From assembly GCA_018873225.1 (NCBI GenBank), contig JAEILZ010000007.1, positions 310,001-374,000 of the forward strand: a stretch of DNA of 64,000 nt. The letters run 5' to 3'. Position numbers and translations under genes: made by a program. The DNA comes from [Phialemoniopsis] sp. UDSM-2020 (lineage: Eukaryota; Ascomycota; Sordariomycetes; Thyridiales; Thyridiaceae). The stretch's first letter is position 1; the number at the start of each line of letters is the position of its first letter. The notes under the pieces are model-generated. The model saw only the letters and a program-made list of their open reading frames with translations, did no database searches and was not told the DNA's origin. Shown one piece after another: positions 21,017-30,642 of the stretch.

Positions 21017-23812
21017 ATGGAGACCCCTGCACAACCTAGTCCCGATGACATAAGCGAAGTGATTAGGAAGAAGAGACTTCCTGTAGGTCCTTCCCAGCCT
21101 TTAAAGTGGTCTTCCCGGTGGAACGGTAAGGAAGGCAAGAGGCTAATCAATCTCGATTCGTAGAAGGCGTGCTCTGCTTGTCGCCGGTCCAAGGTCTGTC
21201 ACGAGCAATTCCCAAGTGACGAGGAATGCAAGACTAACGACTACTTGTAGGTCAAATGCGACGGCAAGCGGCCGTGTACACGGTATCAATACTTAACTCA
21301 ACTCATGCCATATGTCCCGCCGGCTAACAGGCAGCGAAGATGTCAGAAGATCAAAAAAGCATGTCATTTTGCTCAAAGAGAAAAGGACCCCACAGAAAGG
21401 TTCCCAAGCTGCCCACACATACACAAGACATCATATAGCTCACACGGGAACCCAGCAAAATCGAGAATCTCGAGCAACAAGTCAGGATCCTGCAAGACCG
21501 ATTGGATGATCAACAGTCTATTCAGACTTCCGATACTAGGAGCAGCTTGATCCGAAAATCCCCGCCGGATTCCACCACCAGCGAAAGCCTTGCAGCCACC
21601 AATACATCTCAACTCTCCCTGGGAGCTTATATGGCTGACTGCATGCCTTTCTCCGGCATGACAATGATTGAAGGTCCTAACAGTGCAGGCACAACGCAAG
21701 GGCTTCCGTTCATGCCCGGAAATGTTGGATACGCCATTTCGCAGCCTGCGTCGGCCAAGTCGACTTCTCACGTCAGTACAGGCAGGTGGAAGAAGAGGCC
21801 CAGATTGCTCACTGGGGGACCTATCGATTTCATCACCAAGGGGCTCCTCGATGTTGATCAAGCAAGCTTGTATTTTTCTAGGTGCGTAATATTCTCCTTG
21901 TCCCTTAACCTTTCTTCTCGTCGTGTTGTCTTTTCTAATACGTGCCTAGCTTTTTCGAGGGCTGCGTGAGTGAACCCATAAAGCATAGGCCAGCAGATAT
22001 CAGACTAAACCTTGATAGGACCGCTTTGTTCCAATCTTTGACCCTACATACGACACTTTCGACTCTATTCGCTCGAGGAGCGCTCTGCTCTTTAATACAA
22101 TCTGCACCATCGGGTCTCGGGTCAAGCACGGTAAGATACTTTGACGCCCGTATTCGTCTGTGTTCCCGTCCGCTGTGAGAACCCTGGTGCTAAGATCTCA
22201 GGGTTAAAGGGCCGCAAAATACTCATATCCTCAATCGTGAATTGCGAAAGCTCCTAGACGTGCTGATTGTCGATGACGAGGGGTGCTCCCTAGAGACTGT
22301 GCAAGCGTTGTTAATCACGGCCTGCTACTCCCCGGAGCGATCATTAGTCCTGTCATTTGCGACGCGGATGGCCTTCGACCTAGGTTTACCCAGCGCTTTC
22401 GAAGACCTTCCGAGAGAACTAAGAGTAGATGGTCATGACGATGTTCGCCGCGACGGGAGTATGGAGTTGCAAAACGCTTTATTACTACGAAAAGCAAGGG
22501 CCTGGCTCTTTCTTCTTGTCCTTGAGAATGGGTAGGTTTGCATTCGGGGTGTTGCTTAATATGGCATCAACTGACTAAAGAAAGCTTTCAAATTGACGCT
22601 GGCAAGATCGCCATCGTCCCATCGAGGCCCGGGGCACGGCGCTGCAGAGCCCTGCTCAACCAACCCTTCTCCACAGTGCTTGACTTGAGGCTCTTCTCAC
22701 AAATGGAGGTCAGTTGAATTCTACTCGTTTTCATCCAGCAACTACTAAGCGTCGCCTAGTTACACGCCATGCGAGGTACGTCAACTCATCCCTCAAACAG
22801 TGCTATGCTAACATTATTGGTGTGTCAAGTCAAAATCTACAAGAAGCTAGAGGAATGCGCGGTTGTCCAAAATGTCGAAGGTGTCGAATGGCTGGATACG
22901 CTGAGAGATGCGAGGCTTGATCTTGAAATTTGGTACAAGTAAGTCCATCGTCTCATGCTCATTCCCTGTATAACACGGAGTTAACATGACAACAGAGACT
23001 GGGAGATTATCACGAGTATGACATTGCGCCCTGTTTCCCTATCAGAGCTGACTCTCCCTAGGGTCATCGCCTCTGGCAGGTACAGAACTTCCGATACTCT
23101 TGCGAAACCTCCGAGTGCAACGATATTGGGTTGAGAGTATGACATACCTCAAGGCAGTCCGCTTGATTGGCGTAGAAGACGTCGAGTAAGTCGTATCTGG
23201 GCAGACTGTTACAGAGCGTTCTACAGCTAAGCACCATTTCTTAGCGCAATGTCGCCTGATGGCCACCAGATGCTTCTGATGGCCCGGCAGGCACTGAGGA
23301 ACCATCTCCTGACGATTCTGGATGCTCCAGATGAATATCTCTTACACTTTAAATATGCATCGGACTTTGTCTGGGCGAAATGTGCTTTTAGTGTTCTGCT
23401 GCTGCTCAAACTTAGCCGCCTCTTGCCCGAATCCGAAGAAAATAGCGCGCAGCTGCTTCAGGATGGGAAGAAGCTGCTGAATGAGTTGAACAATATAGGG
23501 ACTGGTCCAGGAACTAATACTAGCAGGCTCACTCTTCAGGTCTTGAGCCTCAGCATCGACAAGTACAGTCGAGTCTTGCAAGAGCACCAGGGCGGGATGC
23601 CTGAGCTGCCTCAGCAAGAAATCGAGTTCGCTGCCGAGCCAGCGGGTGCACATGCCGACTTGCAGCGCTTTGTCCCAGAAGAGTTTGTGTTCGAGTGGGA
23701 CTTTCCCGGTCTCACGCTATTCTCGTCGTTGACGCCGTGGCTGAACCCATTCCCCGATGACTTTACGTTTGGGATAAGGATGTATGATTTATTTCCAAGT
23801 AATGAGATATAA
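21017..23812 (+). CDS. Zn2Cys6 transcription factor, likely regulator of the monooxygenase cluster
   Basis: Fourteen exons sum to 2025 nt (674 residues): 21017-21082, 21164-21193, 21251-21282, 21340-21399, 21456-21881, 21950-21965, 22019-22130, 22210-22531, 22585-22708, 22760-22775, 22830-22938, 22996-23015, 23062-23185, 23245-23812. The zinc cluster CSACRRSK-VKCDGKRPC-TRC-QKIKKAC is assembled from exons 2-4, so three introns lie in or beside the DNA-binding domain. A short heptad segment (KIENLEQQVRILQDRL) follows as a dimer coiled coil, then the fungal regulatory middle domain (FFEGC, then VPIFDPTYDTFDSIR). Exons 6 and 10 are only 16 nt long. The donors at 21283 and 21400 are weak, yet they are needed for frame. 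Its promoter shares the copied module with the MFS gene, which suggests self- and co-regulation. Confidence 0.85.
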
Positions 23813-23951
23813 TTAGGTCCAGAGACGTCTTCAACTTAGTAGCCCTGAAAGGCACCATTCGCTATTATACGGACCAAAAACGAGCTGAATATCGTGTTTT
23901 GGGATTCTGAGCTGCTATTCAGAAAGAGCCACGTTCCAGAAGAAATCCAAA

Positions 23952-24425
23952 CTATTGTCCCACAACCGACGAATCTCCTTCACACCAGATGACCTTCATG
24001 TGGAACTTGGTCATCTTCCACACCCCGTCGCTCTCGTCCTTGGCCAGATCGACGAAGTACGTGTTTCCCGTCAGGAAGCGCGACGCTTTAGGGTTCACTC
24101 CCTCTCCCTTGCGATAATGCTGAGCCAGCGCATGGCTCGTCACCGCCGCCGTGCTGGCGCCCTCCTTGAAGTCGACGCGCACGTTGCTCACCATGTGCGT
24201 AGTGTCGAGCCCGGCGCCGATGAACTGGAAGGTGTTGCTCACGATGGTCTCGAGTCCCTCCTGGACGGACTGAGTGCCGAACTCGTAAATGAATTTGGCG
24301 TCCTTGTGCCATGATGACTCAAAGATGGCTTGGTCGTTGGTATCGAGGCCGACGATGCTGCGGTAAAGGGCGTCGACAATGGCTTCCCGGTCAGGGAGGC
24401 TGAGGTTGACTGCGAGGCTAGCCAT
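23952..24425 (-). CDS. SnoaL-like (NTF2 fold) protein
   Basis: This is a single exon of 157 residues with no signal peptide. It shows the SnoaL_4/NTF2-like pattern: an N-terminal helix with DREAIVDALYR, a SSWHKDAKFIYEFG segment where small polar-ketone isomerases and dehydratases carry acid/base residues, a THMVSNVRVDF strand, then a strand with YFVDL and the C-terminal WKMTKFHMKVIWCEG. These folds act on small cyclic substrates as dehydratases, isomerases or cyclases, but many have no known activity. A TATA-like sequence lies about 120 bp upstream on the minus strand. It is head-to-head with the next Zn2Cys6 gene and tail-to-tail with the previous one. Confidence 0.85.
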   Translation of the reverse strand: MASLAVNLSLPDREAIVDALYRSIVGLDTNDQAIFESSWHKDAKFIYEFGTQSVQEGLETIVSNTFQFIGAGLDTTHMVSNVRVDFKEGASTAAVTSHALAQHYRKGEGVNPKASRFLTGNTYFVDLAKDESDGVWKMTKFHMKVIWCEGDSSVVGQ

Positions 24426-24906
24426 GATGTTTGTTGGTAATTGAAGGAAGGTAGTAAAAGGGGGTTCAAGAAGTAGACTTCGGTAACAGAGTAGATTGTG
24501 ATGAAGATGATCTTCTTTCCGAGAAAAGGAAAGAAGGAGCCTCCATTATATAGTTTTTATCTTGGTTTTCTTCAACACTCCAGAGACACAGCATTCTCGT
24601 CTTACACCAGACGCCTTGTCCAGCCATACAGCGAATGTATCCCAATGAGGCCTAGTGTAAGCGCAGTCGACCCAGACTGGGCTTAGTGCTCCTGCATTTG
24701 CCGCATCCATTGCATGGGGCCGGAGATATCATCCCTGGCCTGCGCTACCTCCGCCAATCAGCACTAGCCTGCAACTGCACGTCTTGCACGCACGTAAGCA
24801 AGCAGAACACCTGGGTGTGCTGGGAGCTTCCTCTCGGATTCGGACATCTTCTCTTCCAGCAACGACGCGGCCCAAGTATTCGTCCGCACCGTGTCGCCCC
24901 TCACAC
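24426..24906. other. Divergent promoter region, SnoaL-like / Zn2Cys6 gene
   Basis: This 481-bp spacer lies between two head-to-head genes. A TATATAA-like element near 24545-24552 faces the SnoaL-like gene. No exon was seen. Confidence 0.45.
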
Positions 24907-26502
24907 ATGTCTGGCTCAAGGTCAAAGACTGGCTGCTGGACCTGCCGTGTGCGGCGCAAGAAGTGCGATGAAGGCCTCCCTGCATGCGCAAACTGCGTGT
25001 CCCGAGATCTCGCCTGCCATGGATATAGACAGAAACCTGCATGGATGCTTGGCAAGTCGAGTTGGCAGCAGGTTCTAGACTCGGACGAGGCCAGAGCCAT
25101 CCGGAAAAGCGCCGAAACAGCTTACAGCCGCCGTAGGCAGCAGAAGTTACACGCTGGATCCGAACCGGGTGGCATCCTTGTCCAGACCCTGCAGGAGCTC
25201 GCCCAGCCATCCACAAACTCACTTGCTGAGTTTGATCGCATGTGGTCCAATAACACACAGACGCTGCGGGAATGTGACTATGTCCCGGCGTATCAGTCCA
25301 TCCAGACATTCCTCGATGTCATCTTTCCGCTTCAGTGGGGGTTCTTCGACCTTCATAGGCTACCTAGCCGCAGGTGGCTTTTCGACATGATCGTTGCCTC
25401 TGAGCCAATGTACCATGCGTCGTGTGGCTTATGCATCTCGTTTGAGTCCGGGGTCAAGGCTGGCGATACGAGCGGCCGCTGCAAGGTGACGCCAGAGGTT
25501 CGATCATCTCGGCTACTGGCAATGCAAGGGCTGCAGACATATCTGGTCGACATTCGGCAAAGGAAGCCGAATGAAGCACTACTGCGAAAGGCCATTCAAT
25601 CCGTTGCTGTCATCCTGCTGCTCTCCAGTCTAGAGGTCTTTGGAGAGACTGAGGGTGCTTGGGAGATACATCAGAAAGCTGCGGGAACGGTCTTGGACCT
25701 GATCGAGACACAGCTGGCCCCTGCCAATGAGAAAGGCGGCGACGTCGGTTTTATCGGCCAGCTTCTTGCAAGCCCAACGCCATCATTCGAGATCCGCGCA
25801 CTGGACTTCTTCGTGATCACCTATGTCTGGACCGACGTCTTCGCGGAGGCCACTCACGGAACGACGTACCGCAAGGCCGGTAGCTTCGACTATCTTCCCC
25901 TTCTCCGACGGGACCTCATCGACGCCCGGAGCATAATGGGCTGTCACAACTCTGTCATGATTGTCATGAAAGAGGTCAATATGTTCGCCGCGGCGACGGA
26001 GAAGAGACAAGAGCCCAACCCACTCGAGTCGGCTCTCGCCCTGGCTTCCAAGATCCAGAAACTGGTGCAAGAGGCGACCGCCAGCTTTTCTTCCTCGGCA
26101 GAAGGCCCTGAAGCGGACAGTGCCTGGGTCACCCTTCTCCACGCGCATGCTGCTTTGATTTACCTGTACACGGTGGCTACCTGCCAGTTCATGGACCTTG
26201 GTCTGGACATCCAAGAGACCATCGCGCGATGCCTGGCCTTGCTCGAAGCGCTGCCGTACCGGCTTTTCATCCGGGCCTGCTGGCCGTTCACGGTTGCGGG
26301 ATGCATGGCAGAAGAATGCCACCACCCGAGGTTTCGGACCATACTAACTCGTGTAGAGGACGCAGGACACGTGCTGGGTTTCACTTGGAAGGGCCTGATT
26401 GTCATGGAGGAGTGCTGGCGCCTGCGGCAGTCTAAGCCCGAATCGCTGTGGTGCTGGAGGACGACTTTGCAGCATATGAAGGCGCGGATACTACTAATAT
26501 GA
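24907..26502 (+). CDS. Zn2Cys6 transcription factor (fungal_trans_2 / ACR-2-like)
   Basis: This is a single exon of 531 residues from the ATG at 24907. The frame stays open upstream to 24784, but the zinc cluster starts ten residues after this Met, as is usual for the family. The cluster is CWTCRVRRKKC, then CANCVSRDLAC, with all six cysteines. The body is the PF11951-type regulatory domain seen in acriflavine-sensitivity and arginine regulators: an FLDVIFPLQWGFF segment, later a WVTLLHAHAALIYLY stretch and the final GFTWKGLIVMEECW. It is nuclear by inference. It is probably local to the SnoaL-like gene, because the two share a promoter; a target is not shown by sequence. Confidence 0.9.
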   Translation: MSGSRSKTGCWTCRVRRKKCDEGLPACANCVSRDLACHGYRQKPAWMLGKSSWQQVLDSDEARAIRKSAETAYSRRRQQKLHAGSEPGGILVQTLQELAQPSTNSLAEFDRMWSNNTQTLRECDYVPAYQSIQTFLDVIFPLQWGFFDLHRLPSRRWLFDMIVASEPMYHASCGLCISFESGVKAGDTSGRCKVTPEVRSSRLLAMQGLQTYLVDIRQRKPNEALLRKAIQSVAVILLLSSLEVFGETEGAWEIHQKAAGTVLDLIETQLAPANEKGGDVGFIGQLLASPTPSFEIRALDFFVITYVWTDVFAEATHGTTYRKAGSFDYLPLLRRDLIDARSIMGCHNSVMIVMKEVNMFAAATEKRQEPNPLESALALASKIQKLVQEATASFSSSAEGPEADSAWVTLLHAHAALIYLYTVATCQFMDLGLDIQETIARCLALLEALPYRLFIRACWPFTVAGCMAEECHHPRFRTILTRVEDAGHVLGFTWKGLIVMEECWRLRQSKPESLWCWRTTLQHMKARILLI

Positions 26503-26848
26503 TCGAATCCGAGACCGAACTTTTATTGAAACCATCTTTAGGCGGTTTAGCTATTGGTTGTGGTGATGTCGCGTGAGTGCAGCCGTTCCCAGCACCACTT
26601 TACGCGCTCGCTCGAAGACCCACATTAGTCATCCTCAGTCCGGGGATATCGGCGCGAAGGGTCGCAGCACCTGCGCCATCCACGAATGCTTCAAATTCTC
26701 AGTGCATCACGCCGTTGGAGTCCGTAAGCTCAGCAGGTTGCTGCCCTTTGAATTTGATCCCAAACGAAGATGATACATTAAGCCCCATCTCGCGCTCTCC
26801 TTCTATCCGATCGCTGCGCACCCGCAGCAGCAGCAGACCGCCACCATC
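26503..26848. other. Intergenic region
   Basis: This is the 3' flank of the transcription factor and the leader of the F-box gene. Nothing else was seen. Confidence 0.5.
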
Positions 26849-28762
26849 ATGTCGGGCAAGCGCTCCCACCGCTTGGTCGACTACGACGACGACGACGATC
26901 ACGATGAGCTCGGCCGAACATCCCCGACCTCTCCCCCGCCGTCTAAACGAGTCCGTACCGCAGCCGTCGCCGTCGCATCGGTTCTCCAGTCGCCTCCCTC
27001 CCACTCCCCGCCACCGACTGCGGACCGCATCTCCCGGCTCTCCGACGAGCTCCTCCTTCGTATACTCTCCTTCCTCAGGCTGCCAGCTCTCCTGACAGCC
27101 GCGCCCGTCTCCCACCGCTTCGCGCGCCTCGCCGCTGACTCGCAGCTATGGAAGGCGCACTACTACGAGCGCTTCGTGCTGCCACGCGCGATGCGCATAC
27201 CGGGCTTCCGCGAGACCAAGGGCTTCCGACGGCGCGTGGAGAGGGAGCACAGGCTACACTATGCTGGGAAGAGGAAGCTGTGGGCTGAGCGGAGGAGTAG
27301 GAGCGACAGTGCATTGGATAACACAGCGGGTGCGACAGTGAATCCATCTGGAGATAATGGAGAGAGGGTAGACTGGAAGATGCAATACAAGCTGCGGCAC
27401 AACTGGTCTCGAGGTAAATGCGCGGTGGAAGAGCTGAAGATTGGGATGGACGACGAGGCGTCAGAAGATTCGGAGGGCAGGCGCATGCTCGTCAAGGTCG
27501 TCGAGGGAGTAGCCATTACTGCCGATGCAAAGTCGGGGCTGCGAGCTTGGGACCTCAAGACAAAAGACCTGCTGGCCCAGGTCGAGCTGGGCAATGACGG
27601 GAAAGCTGCACCGACGTGCGTGGCTGTGGACGACTGTCATTTCCATCGCCACCACACACTGGACATTGCGCTCGGGTTTCTCGACGGTAGCTTTGGGTTG
27701 TGGAAATTGGACACACGAGCCGGCAAGTTCGAGCAGAAGTACTGGCACCAAAAGTCCAGTAACGGCGCATTGGTAGGGATGGCATATTCTCATCCATATC
27801 TGATCACTGCAACCGACTCTGTTCTCGTTTCTCTGTACACATTTGACGGACCGCCACTGGGCGACACAGAAGGTCCAACTAGGACAGAAGATGCGACATC
27901 AGGGGAAGCAGTGTTGCAAGAAGAGGAAGCCGAAGCACCCTCAGGAAAGGGCATGGCGCGCCACCGCGGAGGGAAGCTTCGTCCAGCATATCTCCTCACC
28001 TCATTAAGATCACATACTTCAAGAACACCTCTGGCCCTCTCCATTCGAAAGACAGCAGCGACCACGATCGCCTCCATAGCATACACCTTCTCGACAGGCC
28101 AGGGCTGGTCGATAGGCATACAAGACCTGCACATTAAAGCACCAGCCACGAAGTTAGGGGCCACCCCGGAAGTCACCACAACGCGTCTAGCCTACACGCC
28201 GCCCATGGCTTCCAGCAGAAGACCAACAACCTCACCTCCGTCCACACCGCCATCGCGCAGCAGGTTACTCCTCAGCAGCCCAGCGTCTTCCTCTCCGACC
28301 ACCCCCACAGCGTCGGACGAGGAGCCCGGCCCGACGAGCCTATGCTACACGCACCCTTACCTGCTCGCCACGCTGCCCGACAACACGCTCGTGCTGCACC
28401 TGTGCACGTCCAACGCCGAGACGCTGTCGGTGTCGCCGGGGATTCGCCTGTGGGGCCACACGTCGGGCATCAGCGACGCCGAGATCACGGCGCGCGGCAA
28501 GGCGGTCAGTGTCAGCAGCCGCGGGGACGAGATGCGGGTGTGGGAACTCGAGGGCCGCCCTCCCATCGCCGGTACAACCGGGAGCAGCAGCTTTGGCTCG
28601 CGGAGCGTGCAGGTCCGGCCCAACGCGGCCACGGCGGGTGCCGAGGAAGGCCCCGACTGGGACGAGAGGCGCAACTGGGTGGGATTCGACGACGAGATGG
28701 TCATTGTGCTCAAGGAGTCGAGGGAGGGGAGGGAGAGCCTCATGGTTTATGACTTTACGTGA
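26849..28762 (+). CDS. F-box protein with WD40/beta-propeller-like C-terminal region
   Basis: This is an intronless gene of 637 residues. After a disordered, acidic N-terminus (a run of eight Asp/Tyr/Asp residues, then Pro/Ser-rich), an F-box lies at about 58-105 (ISRLSDELLLRILSFLRLP, then a SHRFARLAAD-LWK segment). The remainder is beta-rich with repeat-like units containing GLRAWDLKTKDLL, GSFGLWKLD and a late RVWELEG, which read as degenerate WD repeats. Long Ser/Pro/Thr-rich loops separate them (about 445-490). The family role is substrate recognition by an SCF ubiquitin ligase through Skp1. The target is unknown. A long inverted repeat starts about 40 bp after the stop codon. Confidence 0.88.
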   Translation: MSGKRSHRLVDYDDDDDHDELGRTSPTSPPPSKRVRTAAVAVASVLQSPPSHSPPPTADRISRLSDELLLRILSFLRLPALLTAAPVSHRFARLAADSQLWKAHYYERFVLPRAMRIPGFRETKGFRRRVEREHRLHYAGKRKLWAERRSRSDSALDNTAGATVNPSGDNGERVDWKMQYKLRHNWSRGKCAVEELKIGMDDEASEDSEGRRMLVKVVEGVAITADAKSGLRAWDLKTKDLLAQVELGNDGKAAPTCVAVDDCHFHRHHTLDIALGFLDGSFGLWKLDTRAGKFEQKYWHQKSSNGALVGMAYSHPYLITATDSVLVSLYTFDGPPLGDTEGPTRTEDATSGEAVLQEEEAEAPSGKGMARHRGGKLRPAYLLTSLRSHTSRTPLALSIRKTAATTIASIAYTFSTGQGWSIGIQDLHIKAPATKLGATPEVTTTRLAYTPPMASSRRPTTSPPSTPPSRSRLLLSSPASSSPTTPTASDEEPGPTSLCYTHPYLLATLPDNTLVLHLCTSNAETLSVSPGIRLWGHTSGISDAEITARGKAVSVSSRGDEMRVWELEGRPPIAGTTGSSSFGSRSVQVRPNAATAGAEEGPDWDERRNWVGFDDEMVIVLKESREGRESLMVYDFT

Positions 28763-28800
28763 ATTGGGAAATCTAGGGCACACGATATTTGTGCTCTTCG

Positions 28801-28940
28801 GCTGCTTATGCGGACTGGCATTGATTTTGCACAGATGCGCGTTCAGGCCACCGACCACATTGGCTTAAAAGTGCATCGATGTTGCCAGCGGCCTGAATGC
28901 GCATCTGTACAAAAACAATGCTAGTCCGCATGAGCAGAGA
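28801..28940. repeat. Long imperfect inverted repeat (hairpin) after the F-box gene
   Basis: The arm at about 28802-28853 pairs with the reverse complement of about 28888-28938 over roughly 50 bp with few mismatches (shared core CAGATGCGC and GCGGACT). The loop of about 35 bp is itself partly complementary. Matching fades at a TCTAG on each side. It may be a folded 3' untranslated region or a small MITE-like remnant; no clear target-site duplication was seen. Confidence 0.75.
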
Positions 28941-29455
28941 ACACGAATCTAGACATGATGAATGTACGTTAGCTTTGAATATTCTCGTTAAGAATATCTA
29001 CGGTCCCATGCAGAGTCAATCTCAATGCACATGCAACAATACCGACCGTGAGGCTCAACAGAATTGCGGGCGGACCATTGTCTCCTGGAATTATTCGAGA
29101 AGGCCTTCGATCGGCAGCCACTGGTGCGATGGGCAGCTTCAGCACGCCGGCCGGAAGATGCTCCACTGAGGCTTGCAGGCCCCTGGCGGCGCGCAAAACC
29201 CCACACACGGGAGACAGCTCCAACGTCACCGTGACTGGGCTCCGCATATCCATTTCGTCATGACTTACACGCGCAAAAGAGCGAATGGAGTTTAAAGGGC
29301 TTTGAAAAGGAGCATTATGAGAGGGGCATCTCATCGAGATGCTTACCGACTGGAACCCCTCCATGCAATTGATCAATTGATCCATCCCATTTGGTCGTAG
29401 AATAGGCAGACCTTGTGCTCTTTCTTTTTTTGAGTCTACTCTACCCCTCCTCGTC
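28941..29455. other. Intergenic region with SDR promoter
   Basis: No exon was recognised. It contains two adjacent CAATTG sites (about 29365-29380) and a T-rich/CT-rich tract just before the SDR start. Confidence 0.45.
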
Positions 29456-30642
29456 ATGATCTCATCATCCAGTGCGCGCCTTCTCCTTCGATATAAGTCC
29501 ACCGCCACTGCACTCCGAGCTACGAGCTCGTTTACTGCCCCTCTCATCCAAAGAAGCTCATTATCGACACTCTCGCCACTTTCATCTCACTTTCAATCCA
29601 CCACAAAACAGTGGAAGACATCAAAAGCTACGGCACATCGACAACAGCAAGCAACCATGGCCACCAACACTAAGAGCGTGGCGGCGGCAAGCCACAAGGA
29701 GTTCAACCGTGACCACCTCTTCAATATGAAGGGCCGCGTCGCCCTCGTCACTGGTAAGTCACAAAGATTTCCAGTTACCATTGGCATCACACAGACAGAC
29801 AGACATCTAACTGTACTCGTGGTCACGCAGGCGCCGGCACAGGCATCGGCCTCATGGCCACCCAGGCCCTCGCCGTCAACGGCGCCAAAGTCTACATCGC
29901 GGGCCGCACATCGGAGAAGCTCGACAACGTCGTGCAGACCTACGGCCAGGACGTCGAGGGCGAGATCATCGCGCTGCAGTGCGACGTGACCGACAAGGCC
30001 GACGTTCAAAAACTCGTCGACGAGATCTCCAAGCGCGAGCAATGCCTGTGCATTCTCGTCAACAACGCCGGCGTGTCGAGCGCTAGCTTGACCACGGAAA
30101 GCGAGTCCGCAGACGAGATGAAGAAGAACCTCTTCGACACGGACAAGACGACGGCCGAGGACTGGGTCGACGTGTACAGGACAAACGTGGCGTCAGTCTT
30201 CTTCATGACGACGGCGTTCTTGCCGCTGCTGCAGAAATCGAGCGAGCGGCACGACGGCTGGTCGGGCACCGTCATCAACATCACGTCCATTTCGGGGCTG
30301 ATCAAGTCGGCGCAGCACCACTTCTCGTACAACGCGTCCAAGGGCGCCGCCGTGCAGCTGACGCGCATGCTCGCGGCCGAGGTGGCCAACAACGGCCTGA
30401 AAGTGCGCATCAACAGCATCGCGCCGGGCGTGTTCCCGTCGGAGATGACGACCAAGGAGGAGAGCGACGAGTATCAAAAGAGCCACATCCCCAAGGAGAA
30501 GTACGCCGAGAAGGTGCCCGCGGCGCGACCTGGGAGAGACGAGGACATGGCACAGGCGGTGCTGTTCTTTGCGGCCAATCAGTACCTCAACGGGCAGACG
30601 GTGGCCGTGGACGGCGGGTACACGCTTGCGGCGGGCATGTAG
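29456..30642 (+). CDS. Short-chain dehydrogenase/reductase with mitochondrial-type leader
   Basis: The exons are 29456-29753 and 29831-30642, giving 369 residues. The classical SDR core has TGAGTGIG (NAD(P) binding, joined across the intron), a CDVT segment, NNAG, the ITSISG serine (about 254) and Y266-N-A-S-K270. It matches the RhlG/3-oxoacyl reductase-like group in length and in the VDGGYTLAAGM end. The N-terminal 65 residues are rich in Ser, Arg and Leu with no acids and look like a mitochondrial presequence. A second Met at 29657 could start a cytosolic form without it. The intron carries a CAGACAGACAGACA microsatellite (29791-29804). The substrate is not evident. Confidence 0.92.
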
